This document shows positions 17,598 through 26,615 of a stretch of 64,000 bases of DNA, piece after piece; positions within the stretch are counted from its first letter, which is position 1, and every line of letters starts with the position of its first letter. The notes below the pieces were generated by a model. The model did not search any database and was not told the DNA's origin. It saw nothing but the letters and a program-made list of their open reading frames with translations. The position numbers and the translations under genes were made by a program. The DNA is from Nostoc sp. ATCC 43529 (GTDB taxonomy: Bacteria > Cyanobacteriota > Cyanobacteriia > Cyanobacteriales > Nostocaceae), in contig LWTK01000031.1 of assembly GCA_003326205.1 (NCBI GenBank), forward strand, positions 124,001-188,000. The letters run 5' to 3'.

Positions 17598-18142
17598 TGT
17601 CCTGGGTAGCAGCGATATAAAGCGGTTTGATCGTCTATCGGGCGCAGGTAATAGGCGGATTCAATGGTATTGATGAAGCGATCGCGGATTTTTCTAGCTG
17701 CGTAACCAATGCCCACAGTTCCAGCATCTTCAAGGCGGGGATTTAAAAATATTAAAGGGCGATCGCCAATTTCGTCACACAACTTTTCTAACTGCGGTAC
17801 TTCCACGGAAGTGGGAGAGATAAATAAGAAAATTTCATCCTCTGGCTGGATTTTTGTTTGTAGCGAAGCAGCCCTCCCCGTCCCAATATCCAAAATTTGA
17901 AATGGCGCATCAGCCCAATCGCGGCGGGCTAAGGCCGCAGCCCCAGCATCTGCAAAGAAAATTTTCAAGCGAGAATCGTATTCAGCAAACAACGGCACAA
18001 ATTGTTCCGCCACGGGCATGAGTTTCAGTTCTGGGAACAGGAACTCAACTTGTAGGCGATTACAGCCATCGGCAAGGGCAGCTTGGACAGCGGTTTGAGA
18101 TTGGGCGATCGCATCTTCAAGACTATTGGGAAGTTCACTCAT
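17408..18142 (-). CDS. DUF1995 family protein
   Basis: The 244-residue soluble protein belongs to DUF1995, conserved in cyanobacteria and chloroplasts (the plant LPA3-like group). Visible landmarks are RLQVEFLFPELKLMPVAEQFVPLF, FADAGAAALARRDW, FISPTSVEVPQLEKLCDE, PLIFLNPRLEDAGTVGIG and the YYLRPIDDQTALYRCYPGQWEIW segment. The biochemical role is not established. The C-terminal quarter is duplicated at 16580. Confidence 0.88.
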   Translation of the reverse strand: MSELPNSLEDAIAQSQTAVQAALADGCNRLQVEFLFPELKLMPVAEQFVPLFAEYDSRLKIFFADAGAAALARRDWADAPFQILDIGTGRAASLQTKIQPEDEIFLFISPTSVEVPQLEKLCDEIGDRPLIFLNPRLEDAGTVGIGYAARKIRDRFINTIESAYYLRPIDDQTALYRCYPGQWEIWVENSGDYQKIADLPTKPSGDELDLILMKGQPQTTTNAVPGRKPNVFKSLQRFLKALSS

Positions 18143-18243
18143 GATTTCTTATCTTGGTTTAGCATTACTTCTATTGTTCCAGCATTGGCTGTGATTTTCG
18201 TTAGCACCAGCACAAAGCCATTAGGCAATAGAGGTATAGCATT

Positions 18244-18471
18244 CTAGAAGTTCTCTCTGGTGTTGAGGAGTGGCTGATCTCTAGTAGTCATGAAGTCATC
18301 AGAGAAATTGTCTAGACTATCGATGAGGGGTTGCCAGGGGTTATCTTTGGCAATGAGGACAACGGCATTACTAATTTTTTTGATATAAACTTCAGTGCCA
18401 GTGAGTTGAAAGTCTTCGGGCAAAATAACGATTTGGTGAGTGCCATCAGTGGTGAGTTTAGCAGTATTCAT
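18244..18471 (-). CDS. Orphan AbrB/VapB-type antitoxin-like protein
   Basis: The 75-residue protein starts MNTAKLTTDGTHQIVILPEDFQLTGTEVYIKKI, the swapped-hairpin AbrB pattern of VapB antitoxins, with an acidic C-terminal tail that would normally bind a VapC toxin. No PIN-domain toxin follows on the minus strand, where the DUF1995 gene is next. It may be a leftover of a decayed module or may work with an unlinked toxin. Confidence 0.7.
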   Translation of the reverse strand: MNTAKLTTDGTHQIVILPEDFQLTGTEVYIKKISNAVVLIAKDNPWQPLIDSLDNFSDDFMTTRDQPLLNTRENF

Positions 18472-18706
18472 GGTGTTGTTGTTTTATGGTTTGTATTGTT
18501 TGTTAATGTAACGCTGTGTTGCGAAAAATCACTGTCACACAAAATAGCTAACATCTAACTTGACTAAATTTTTATTACTAAGTTATATTTGCTTCCTAAA
18601 GGTATTATTCGCTACATTCAGCAGTCGGTAACTTGCATAAGATTAGCGATCGCATTTCCCAAACGAGTGAAGCAATAAGGTATTGAAATCAAAGTTTTCT
18701 GACTGA

Positions 18707-18928
18707 TCATTCGCCATCTACAACCAAAATCCCTTCTTTTCGATAGACTTTTGCTTCGTTAGAAGACACTACATTAGTTGGTTGAGAATTTTGTTCAGTA
18801 TGTTCTTCAGCCTGACTCAGCACATTAATTTTTTCGGTAACTGCTTGCAAAACAAACTCTTCAGTCGAGATTCCTCGATTGTTTGCCCATTTTTCGATCT
18901 TTTGTTGGAGTTGGGGAGAAAAGTTCAT
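18707..18928 (-). CDS. Small ribbon-helix-helix-like antitoxin-type protein, no partner
   Basis: The 73-residue protein has an N-terminal segment compatible with a ribbon-helix-helix or short helical DNA-binding unit (SPQLQQKIEKWANNRGISTEEFVLQAVTEKI). A polar linker and VYRKEGILVVDGE follow. In similar small cyanobacterial proteins the KEGILVV strand is, as I recall, followed by an acidic helix; here it stops at once, so the C-terminus may be truncated. No toxin gene is adjacent. Confidence 0.55.
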   Translation of the reverse strand: MNFSPQLQQKIEKWANNRGISTEEFVLQAVTEKINVLSQAEEHTEQNSQPTNVVSSNEAKVYRKEGILVVDGE

Positions 18929-18974
18929 ATCAGTAAATATAAAAGTGTTTCACATCCCGATTGAAGAACTGCGA

Positions 18975-20144
18975 TCAACGCTTAACTAAAGATAAATCCG
19001 GTGTCAGTCTCTCTAAAACTTGCTTCAATACCATCGCTGTCCAATCGATATCGGCTTCGGTGGTATCACGTCCCAATGTGATGCGAATTCCACCCAAGGC
19101 AGCTTTTTCGGAATAACCCATTGCTAACAATATCGGACTTGGGCTGAGTTTACCACTATGGCAAGCAGCACCAGCACTGATACCGATACCGGCAAGATTT
19201 AGCTGTCGTACTAAGGTTTTACCGCTGAGTTTTTCGCCATCTGCGTATTCTAAGCACATACTCACATGATGAGGCAAGCGATAATACGGGTGGCCTGTAG
19301 GAATTAAACCAGGTATTTCAGCTAATTGGGCAAAGGCGCGATCGCGTAACTGAATCAACCGTGGTGTTTCTATAGCCAATTCCTGCGCTGCTAATTCAGC
19401 AGCTACACCAAACCCAGCAATTATCGGTACTGCTTGTGTCCCAGAACGCAATCCCATTTCTTGTCCGCCACCAGCTAATAAAGGCATCAATTCTACGCCA
19501 GGACTTACATACAGCGCCCCTGCACCTTGGGGGCCATATATTTTATGGCTGGAAAGGCTAAGTAAGTCTACGGGGAGTTGTTGTACATCTATCGCTAAGC
19601 GTCCCGCAGCTTGCACCGCATCTGTATGGAACAAAGCACCATGCGATCGCGCAATTTTTCCTAATTCTGCAATTGGTTGTACAGTCCCAACTTCACTTTG
19701 ACCGTAAATTACGGAAACCAAGACTGTATTATGTCGCAATGCCGCCTTTAAATCCAGGGGGTTAACTCTGCCTTTGCTATCTACATCTAGGCGCGTAACT
19801 TCCCAACCCCATATTTCTAACAACCGCGCTGTCTCAGAAATTGCGGAATGCTCGACGCTGGAGATAATTATATGTCGAGGAACAGTATACAACCGAGCCA
19901 CGCCCATAATTGCCAGATTATTGGCCTCAGTACCCCCAGAGGTAAAAACAATCGATTCGGGAGTGGCGGCGTTTATTAAGAAAGCAACTTGGACTCTGGC
20001 TTGTTCCACAACCGTTGCAGCCCGTTTTCCCCATTCATGTAAGCTGGAAGCATTGCCCCACTGTTGAGTGAGGACTGTTTGCATAACTGCGATCGCTTCT
20101 TTGCGAGTGGGAGTAGTCGCGCTGTAATCTAGATAAATTTGCAT
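18975..20144 (-). CDS. Cysteine desulfurase (NifS/IscS class)
   Basis: This PLP enzyme takes sulfur from cysteine for Fe-S clusters and other thio-cofactors. Over 389 residues it shows SSVEHSAISETARLLE, HTDAVQAAG with the PLP-contacting Asp, the Schiff-base Lys201 in SSHKIYGPQG, and the persulfide Cys328 in GAACHSGKLSPSP. The Cys loop places it with the NifS/IscS rather than the SufS group. No nif or isc genes are adjacent. It stands alone, so nifS and iscS cannot be told apart. Confidence 0.92.
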   Translation of the reverse strand: MQIYLDYSATTPTRKEAIAVMQTVLTQQWGNASSLHEWGKRAATVVEQARVQVAFLINAATPESIVFTSGGTEANNLAIMGVARLYTVPRHIIISSVEHSAISETARLLEIWGWEVTRLDVDSKGRVNPLDLKAALRHNTVLVSVIYGQSEVGTVQPIAELGKIARSHGALFHTDAVQAAGRLAIDVQQLPVDLLSLSSHKIYGPQGAGALYVSPGVELMPLLAGGGQEMGLRSGTQAVPIIAGFGVAAELAAQELAIETPRLIQLRDRAFAQLAEIPGLIPTGHPYYRLPHHVSMCLEYADGEKLSGKTLVRQLNLAGIGISAGAACHSGKLSPSPILLAMGYSEKAALGGIRITLGRDTTEADIDWTAMVLKQVLERLTPDLSLVKR

Positions 20145-20359
20145 ATAACCGATAATGGTGAGAACACACGCTGGTAATAAGCTGCTGATTTTTTTACCAC
20201 GTAGACTTTAGGGGGACAAATCTGACAAAATCTCTGCAATTTTGCATGTATGAGTGGGTTTTTCTTGCCTGGGAAAGCTACTTTTTTATTTCATCTCATA
20301 ACCCCAAATTTTGGGAATGATAAATATGTCCCCTCTCAATCCACTTTTAACAGATTACA

Positions 20360-21784
20360 GTGCAAATTTTATCTAGACAAAGGTTTTTTTTATATATCTT
20401 TTTACTGATCTTTCCCCTTGCTGCTTGTCAACGAGTCCAGTCATCCAATAAACTTCTAGCAGCTTTACCACAAGATCCGTTAGTTAAAGTTTACTTTAAT
20501 CATTCTCAATCTTCCGAATATAAGGAATCTTACCGTCAGCAAACTCGGTTGGGAGATGACTTAGAAAAACAGATTGTTGATACTATTTCTCAAGCTAAAT
20601 CTACAATAGATGTTGCGGTACAGGAATTACGTTTACCTAAAGTAGCCGAGGCATTGGTTGATAGACAAAAAGCCGGAGTAAAAGTCAGGTTAATTTTAGA
20701 AAATACTTATAGCCGACCTTGGAGTAGTTTTACACCTGAAGAAGTAGGTAAATTAAATAAAAGAGAACGAGAACGCTATCAAGAATTTCGCCAATTTATT
20801 GATATTAATCAAGATAATCAACTGACTCCCGCAGAAATAAATCAAAGAGATGCTTTAATCATTTTGCAAAATGCAAAAATTCCCTGGCTAGACGATCGAG
20901 CAGATGGTTCAGCAGGTAGTAGTTTGATGCACCATAAGTTTGTAATTATAGATAATCGCATTGTAATTATTACTTCAGCCAATTTTACATTAAGTGATAC
21001 CTTTGGTGATTATACAAATCCTAGCACTTTAGGTAATGTCAATAACTTATTGCAAATTGACAGCCCAGAATTAGCATCTTTATTTACACAAGAGTTTAAT
21101 ATTATGTGGGGCGACGGCCCAGGAGGTAAGCCAGATAGCCGATTTGGTCTACAAAAGCCACTACGTTTACCTCAACAAATCACATTAAATAAAACCAAAA
21201 TTACTGTACAGTTTTCGCCGACTTCTCCTACTCAGCCTTGGACTAATAGTAGTAATGGTTTAATTGGCAAGACTTTAGATTCAGCAAGAGAATCTGTTGA
21301 TTTGGCTTTATTCGTCTTTTCCGAACAGCGTCTTGCTAATATTTTGGAAAATCGACATCAGCAAAAAATCCAAATTCGGGCTTTAATTGAACCACAATTT
21401 GCCTATCGTCCTTATAGTGAAGCGTTAGATATGATGGGAGTTGCTCTGAGTAATAAATGTAAATATGAAGTTGATAATCATCCTTGGCAAAACCCAATTA
21501 CAACCGTAGGCGTACCTACATTACCCAAAGGCGATTTACTACATCATAAGTTTGCTCTTATTGATAACAAAACAGTAATTACAGGTTCTCATAATTGGTC
21601 TGATGCAGCCAATAATGGTAACGACGAGACACTTGTAGTCGTTGAAAGTCCGATAGTGGCTGCTCATTATGTGCGAGAGTTTGCTCGTCTTTATGCCAAA
21701 GTTAAACCTGGCTTGCCACTAGCAATTCAACAGAAAATTAAAGTCCAGCAAACAAAATGTCCTCAGATAAAAACTTCTTCGTAA
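20360..21784 (+). CDS. Phospholipase D-like lipoprotein with an embedded EF-hand
   Basis: The 474-residue protein starts at GTG 20360 with a lipoprotein signal peptide and lipobox LAAC (Cys at about residue 23). It has two PLD catalytic motifs: HHKFVIIDNRIVIITSANFT (His192, Lys193 or adjacent) and HHKFALIDNKTVITGSHNWS (from His395). Between the start and the first motif, residues 148-159 form a canonical EF-hand loop (DINQDNQLTPAE), suggesting calcium binding. PLD enzymes cleave phosphodiester bonds in lipids or nucleic acids; the substrate here is unknown. An envelope location is likely. Confidence 0.88.
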   Translation: MQILSRQRFFLYIFLLIFPLAACQRVQSSNKLLAALPQDPLVKVYFNHSQSSEYKESYRQQTRLGDDLEKQIVDTISQAKSTIDVAVQELRLPKVAEALVDRQKAGVKVRLILENTYSRPWSSFTPEEVGKLNKRERERYQEFRQFIDINQDNQLTPAEINQRDALIILQNAKIPWLDDRADGSAGSSLMHHKFVIIDNRIVIITSANFTLSDTFGDYTNPSTLGNVNNLLQIDSPELASLFTQEFNIMWGDGPGGKPDSRFGLQKPLRLPQQITLNKTKITVQFSPTSPTQPWTNSSNGLIGKTLDSARESVDLALFVFSEQRLANILENRHQQKIQIRALIEPQFAYRPYSEALDMMGVALSNKCKYEVDNHPWQNPITTVGVPTLPKGDLLHHKFALIDNKTVITGSHNWSDAANNGNDETLVVVESPIVAAHYVREFARLYAKVKPGLPLAIQQKIKVQQTKCPQIKTSS

Positions 21785-21814
21785 AATCAAGAATTTGTAA
21801 AAGTAATAAAGTTG

Positions 21815-21847
21815 AGAACCCTGACTTATTAAAGAAGCCAGGGTTCT
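21815..21847 (+). terminator. Hairpin terminator after the PLD gene
   Basis: AGAACCCTG (21815-21823) pairs with CAGGGTTCT (21839-21847), giving a 9-bp stem 30 bp after the stop, followed by a T-rich run. The remainder of the gap to 22135 is AT-rich and shows no further gene. Confidence 0.7.
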
Positions 21848-22135
21848 GTTTCTTCAGGAAGTTCAGTTTATCTGAAAAGCTTTCAGCAAATTCTCAGATG
21901 AAATTAATTTAACTTAGATGAATTACATATAAATTATAATTAGGGAGGCTCTAAGGATTGAAAAACAAATAAAAATTATCATATTTCTGGATTTGCTAAT
22001 TTTTAGTTTAAGCTGACAACAGAGATAATTTAAAATCGGCTGTTCACAGTTAAATCTTACAAGTAACAATCAAAAAATAATGTACTCTAATCCCAACTAC
22101 CGACTTTCTACCCACTTTTTCAAAAGATTAAAGCA

Positions 22136-23554
22136 GTGAAGCAAATCAAAAAAAATTGGCAAAATATAGACCCATTTTCATTACAGCTACGCCTAACACT
22201 TGGTATTGGTGGCTTTTCGGCTTTAGTGTTAGGTGGTCTCGCTACATGGACGAGTTGGAAAACCCAGGAAATTTTAATTGATAATCATAAACGTAATATA
22301 GAGCAAATAGCTAAAACTTTGCCCAGAGATGTACAAATTTATAGTGAAATGATGCAACCTGAAACAGGGTTACAGAAGGCTATTAATAATTTGGCGAATA
22401 ACAATACATTATTATGGGTCAAAAATTCTGAAAATAAAATTTTGGTACAATCTAGTGCTTTAACTTTATTATCTAATTCTCTAGTATCTGAGTTAATGTC
22501 TTTAACTAAAATGCCGATTAAATCACAAGTTTATAAAATTAATCAAAACTATTTTATTTTATGTGGTGCTTCTATAGAAGTGCAGGGTAAGCTTATTGGT
22601 AATTTATTTGTAGTTAAAGATATAACCCGCGAACAGAGAATGTTGGTCGTAATGGTACAGAGTTTAGTTCTTATTAGTGTGTTAGCAATTATTATTTTAA
22701 CAGTTGCGATCGCCATTTATATCAAGCATTCCCTACAACCTCTCCGCAAGCTGAATCAAATGGCTGCTGTGATTTCCCCAGAAGATTTAGGACAACCACA
22801 GTTATCTGTTGATAATGCACCCAGCGAAGTCAAAGAATTAGCTCAAACTTTAACCGTGTTACTGTCGCGTCTTTCGCAATCGTGGGAGCAAGAAAAAGAA
22901 TTTGTCAGTAATGTTTCTCACGAATTACGTACACCTTTGACCATCGTACATGGTTACTTACAAAGCGTTTTGCGGCGGCAAAATAACTTAACCCAAACCC
23001 AACAAGAAGCTTTAGAAACTGCGGCATCAGAAGCCGAACGTACTATTCGCCTGCTACAAGATTTACTAGATTTAGCACGAGCAGATAGCGGTTACTTGCA
23101 TTTTCAAATGAAATCTTACGTTTTAAATGACTTAGTTGAAGAAATTGTATTGATGGCAGAAAAATATAGCGATCGCCAAATTAATATTGAGTCTACAATT
23201 TACCCAATTGAAGTCAAAGTAGACTACAGTCGTCTCAAACAAGTACTACTTAATTTGATTGATAATGCCATTAAATATTCTGAAGCTGGTACACCTGTAA
23301 TTTTTAAATTAGACCAACTTCCAGACAAAGTAGTTATTCAAGTTTGCGACAAAGGTTATGGAATTCCTTTACAACATCAAGCACGTATTTTTGAAAGATT
23401 TTACCGCGTAGATGAATCTCGCTCTCATGCAACTGGAGGTTCTGGTTTAGGCTTATCAATTGTCAAGACACTTGTAGAAGGTATGGGTGGCAATGTGAGC
23501 GTACAATCAAAATTAGGAGAAGGAAGTATTTTCACAATTACTTTACCAATATAA
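22136..23554 (+). CDS. Membrane sensor histidine kinase
   Basis: The 472-residue kinase has two membrane spans (about residues 22-45 and 175-200) around an extracytoplasmic sensor of about 130 residues. It continues with a HAMP-like linker, a HisKA domain with phospho-acceptor His262 (NVSHELRTPLTIVHGYL), and a HATPase domain with N (NLIDNAIKYS), G1 (DKGYGIP), F (FERFYRVDESRS) and G2 (GSGLGLSIV) boxes. It starts at GTG 22136. The OmpR-type regulator at 24919 is the obvious partner, although a DUF2808 gene on the other strand separates them. The signal is unknown. Confidence 0.92.
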   Translation: MKQIKKNWQNIDPFSLQLRLTLGIGGFSALVLGGLATWTSWKTQEILIDNHKRNIEQIAKTLPRDVQIYSEMMQPETGLQKAINNLANNNTLLWVKNSENKILVQSSALTLLSNSLVSELMSLTKMPIKSQVYKINQNYFILCGASIEVQGKLIGNLFVVKDITREQRMLVVMVQSLVLISVLAIIILTVAIAIYIKHSLQPLRKLNQMAAVISPEDLGQPQLSVDNAPSEVKELAQTLTVLLSRLSQSWEQEKEFVSNVSHELRTPLTIVHGYLQSVLRRQNNLTQTQQEALETAASEAERTIRLLQDLLDLARADSGYLHFQMKSYVLNDLVEEIVLMAEKYSDRQINIESTIYPIEVKVDYSRLKQVLLNLIDNAIKYSEAGTPVIFKLDQLPDKVVIQVCDKGYGIPLQHQARIFERFYRVDESRSHATGGSGLGLSIVKTLVEGMGGNVSVQSKLGEGSIFTITLPI

Positions 23555-23568
23555 TTAAATAGAATCAT

Positions 23569-23610
23569 GAATTATGAATTATGAATTATGAATTATGAAT
23601 TATGAATATA
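23569..23610. repeat. Heptamer tandem repeat (ATGAATT)x6
   Basis: Five perfect ATGAATT units and one ATGAATA follow the kinase stop at a distance of 14 bp. Confidence 0.9.
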
Positions 23611-23753
23611 TATTTAAAATGCAGACTTTGTTAACAAAATCCGCACTTCTGGATATACAACAGTATACAAGTTAATAAGCAACATCTTTTCAAATCAAGA
23701 GCCAGATATCAACTAAATTTTACCTCTGACTCCTGACTCTTGAATTCTCAATT

Positions 23754-24335
23754 CTAACCTTTATCCGCAATATCAATTCTGGCTGTTCCAATAGGAATAT
23801 CTCCATTTAATCCAACTCTTTTCGCAGTTACTCCATAGAGTAAGATTTTTTCAAATGGAATTCTTCTTTGTACACCTATGAATTGTACTTCTACAGACCC
23901 ACCAGAATTGACAGGCTGGTCAAAGGTGATTGACACACGTTCTTTACTAGTCTCTGTTTTAGCTGCAATTTCTTGACCAGATTGGTCTACAATCCTAACT
24001 TTATTAAAGCTTTCCATCTGACTTGGCAAGGAAATCATCAAGTCTTGTAGAGACATACCAACTACTGCTACTCTAATAAAATGAGTATCGTTTCTGACAC
24101 CAGAGTTAGTAATATGTGGAACGTTTACATTCAATGCTATTTGAGAGACTGTATGTGTATCAGAATTTGACTGTTGATACTTTACAGGTGTAGCTATAGC
24201 AGCAGCAGATGTAGTAAGTATTAGAGCAGATAAACTACCAAAAATTAAACCTTTCACGATCAAATCCTCGCTTTTGCGGTAACTAAACTTGTAATTAATA
24301 GATTGCTGCATCACTATGAGTTCTAGCTGATGCAT
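23754..24335 (-). CDS. DUF2808 family exported protein
   Basis: The 193-residue protein has a hydrophobic signal segment (about residues 28-48, GLIFGSLSALILTTSAAAIA) and a DUF2808 domain. The domain shows FIRVAVVGMSLQDLMISLPSQ, a strand-rich middle (VRIVDQSGQEI, VSITFDQPVNSGGSVEVQFIGV) and YGVTAKRVGLNGDIPIGTARIDI. DUF2808 is mostly cyanobacterial and has no known activity. It sits, on the opposite strand, between the kinase and regulator genes, so it may be a target or accessory of that system. An alternative start is ATG 24311. Confidence 0.85.
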   Translation of the reverse strand: MHQLELIVMQQSINYKFSYRKSEDLIVKGLIFGSLSALILTTSAAAIATPVKYQQSNSDTHTVSQIALNVNVPHITNSGVRNDTHFIRVAVVGMSLQDLMISLPSQMESFNKVRIVDQSGQEIAAKTETSKERVSITFDQPVNSGGSVEVQFIGVQRRIPFEKILLYGVTAKRVGLNGDIPIGTARIDIADKG

Positions 24336-24918
24336 AAATTAAAGTATTCTGAGATTTAAAGATTAATTTTATTAGAAAAATATTTTTATTGAGACACCAC
24401 AAAAAAGCTTGCAAGATAAAGCTTTACAGTTTTTTAAGCAAAAATTATAACTTTATTCAGGAAAAACTCATTTTTCTTACACTCATATATATTAGAGTGC
24501 GAACTACATATAAATAATTCATTATCTATTTCTGCAATTAAAACCCAAAGTTAATTTATGTCAATTAATCAATTAATGGACGACTAAGTATGCACTATAC
24601 TCTTACCAACTCAATTTTAATCAAAGCCCAGATAATTTAAAGTATTAACCTTAGCCTTGATTTGGAAACAATTATTAACGCAATTAAAACAAATAAAACA
24701 ACAGCAGCAGCTTAACAACAACTGAGCTAACAAATTTTGTCTACGCCTGAGTATGCTTGATGCATATCTGCAAAAAATCTGACAATGTAGCTATTACTTA
24801 GCAGATTCTTGACAATAAGTTATGGAAAATAATAAGTGATGATCCGAATTTGAGACTAAATCACAGCTAGGTTACTTTAGTAATTTTATTTTGAAATTAT
24901 CTATTTTAGGAGTAAAAA
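24336..24918. other. 583-bp regulatory-size gap upstream of the response regulator
   Basis: AT-rich DNA lies between divergent DUF2808 and regulator genes. No RNA or repeat was recognised. AGGAG sits just before the regulator start. Confidence 0.4.
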
Positions 24919-25593
24919 ATGACAGCACATATCCTTTTGGTTGAAGATGAAGTCAAACTAGCGCGATTTGTGGAATTAGAACTTAGTAGTGAAGGATACA
25001 AAGTTAGCATAGCCCATGATGGCATCACTGGATTAACTTTGGCGCGGGAGTCCTCCCCAGATTTAGCCGTTCTGGATTGGATGTTACCAGGACTATCAGG
25101 TGTAGAAATTTGCCGTCGTTTGCGAGCGACGGGTAACTCAGTACCAGTAATTTTGTTGACAGCGAAAGATGAAGTTAGCGATCGCGTCGCAGGGTTAGAT
25201 GCAGGAGCCGATGATTATGTAGTCAAACCCTTCAGCATAGAAGAACTACTAGCAAGAATCCGCGCTCATTTACGCCGCACTCAAGAAACAGACGAAGACT
25301 TATTACAGTTTGAAGACCTAAGCTTAAATCGCCGCACTCGTCAAGTATTTCGCGCTAAAAGAAGCATTGAGTTAACAGCAAAAGAGTTTGATTTATTAGA
25401 ATATTTGCTTTCACATCCCCGCCAAGTATTTACCAGAGACCAAATTCTCGAAAAAGTTTGGGGTTACGACTTCATGGGTGATTCTAATATTATCGAAGTC
25501 TATATTCGTTATCTACGCCTGAAATTAGAAGAAAATAAAGAAAAGCGCCTAATTCACACAGTGCGTGGCGTAGGCTACGCACTGCGTGAGTAA
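24919..25593 (+). CDS. OmpR/PhoB-family response regulator
   Basis: The 224-residue regulator has a receiver domain with acidic pocket Glu9/Asp10, phospho-acceptor Asp53 (VLDWMLPG), Thr81 region (ILLTAKDE) and Lys103 (VVKPFS). A winged-helix DNA-binding domain follows (about residues 128-222: LTAKEFDLLEYLLSHPRQVFTR, VWGYDF, VYIRYLRLKLE, HTVRGVGYAL). A good AGGAG site precedes the ATG. It probably pairs with the kinase at 22136. It cannot be named as a specific Rre from sequence alone. Confidence 0.93.
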   Translation: MTAHILLVEDEVKLARFVELELSSEGYKVSIAHDGITGLTLARESSPDLAVLDWMLPGLSGVEICRRLRATGNSVPVILLTAKDEVSDRVAGLDAGADDYVVKPFSIEELLARIRAHLRRTQETDEDLLQFEDLSLNRRTRQVFRAKRSIELTAKEFDLLEYLLSHPRQVFTRDQILEKVWGYDFMGDSNIIEVYIRYLRLKLEENKEKRLIHTVRGVGYALRE

Positions 25594-25598
25594 TAGCA

Positions 25599-25786
25599 TT
25601 TTGGATTTTAGATTTTGGATTTTAGATTTTGAATTGAAAATTGTTCCATTCAAAATTTAAAGAGGTCTGAGAGTAAGCGAATTTAAAGGCGAGAAAAAAT
25701 CTCACATCGAAAATCAAAAATTCTCGATTATAGAAAGAGCAATCATGCATAGGGTCAATCTAAAATCTAAAATCCAAAATCCAAAA
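25599..25786. repeat. Inverted heptamer arrays between convergent genes
   Basis: Units TTTTGGA/TTTTAGA (five, 25599-25633) face units TCTAAAA/TCCAAAA (four, 25759-25786). The two arrays are complementary and lie between the convergent regulator and J-domain genes, so a transcript from either side could form a long AT-rich stem. Confidence 0.75.
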
Positions 25787-25791
25787 TTGTT

Positions 25792-26445
25792 TCACTGATG
25801 AATCGCACCATCAGGCATGATTGCCCCAGCTAGGTTAGCACCAATTAGTTTAACCAGAAGCCTTTCACCAGAGCGAATCCGCGCTCCGGTTAAATCAGCT
25901 CCCCGTAAATCGGCTCCACTGAGATCCGCGCCAATTAAATTAGCAGCACGTAAATTTGCCTCCCTGAGATCCGCTAAAAGTAGGTTTGCTCTAAACAAAT
26001 TAGCTTCAGATAAATTTGCTCCTCTGAGGTTAACCTTGTGCATAAAAGTATCGCTGAGATTAGCACCGCTCAAGTTGGCATAACTGAGATTTCTGCCAGA
26101 TAAGTCTTTATTGCTCAAATTTGCTCGACTATAGTCTTTACCACTCAAATCTGGATTGTGCTTTGATGGTGGCTGGCTTGTTTGAGATGGTGTTTCATAG
26201 TGAAACGGCGATGACGATGGCTTATGTGTGCTTTGATGTTTGGTTTTTACAGAGCGCAATTTTTCACGAGCTTCATTTATCGCTTTGAGCTTGTCCTGTG
26301 CCTTCTGCTGTAAGCGGAGATTTTCCTTCGGAATGCGATCGGGATGCCAAACAAATACCAAATCTTTATAAGCCTGGTTCACTTCCTCAAGCGTTGCCCC
26401 AGGCTCTAATTCCAAAATTCTATAGTACCGCTCCAGATCGCTCAT
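25792..26445 (-). CDS. J-domain protein with pentapeptide repeats
   Basis: The 217-residue protein begins with a DnaJ J domain (YYRILELEPGATLEEVNQAYKDLVFVWHPDRIP) containing the HPD tripeptide needed to stimulate Hsp70. A Ser/Lys/Pro linker follows (about residues 70-98), then about 100 residues of A(D/N)L(S/R)x pentapeptides. It lacks the Gly/Phe and zinc-finger parts of DnaJ. It probably recruits a DnaK to a site set by the pentapeptide helix; this is inference. Confidence 0.88.
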   Translation of the reverse strand: MSDLERYYRILELEPGATLEEVNQAYKDLVFVWHPDRIPKENLRLQQKAQDKLKAINEAREKLRSVKTKHQSTHKPSSSPFHYETPSQTSQPPSKHNPDLSGKDYSRANLSNKDLSGRNLSYANLSGANLSDTFMHKVNLRGANLSEANLFRANLLLADLREANLRAANLIGADLSGADLRGADLTGARIRSGERLLVKLIGANLAGAIMPDGAIHQ

Positions 26446-26615
26446 ACGTCATTTTGGTGGACAATCAACTTAATTATGAGTGATACAGCGTTCTATCGGC
26501 TGCATCTTTTATTATTTGGGGACTGGGGATTGGGCATTGGGGAGTTAGGAGTGAGGAGTGAGGAGTTAAGAGTTTTTTCTCCCCATCACCCCCTGCTCCT
26601 CTGCCCCTCTGCTCC

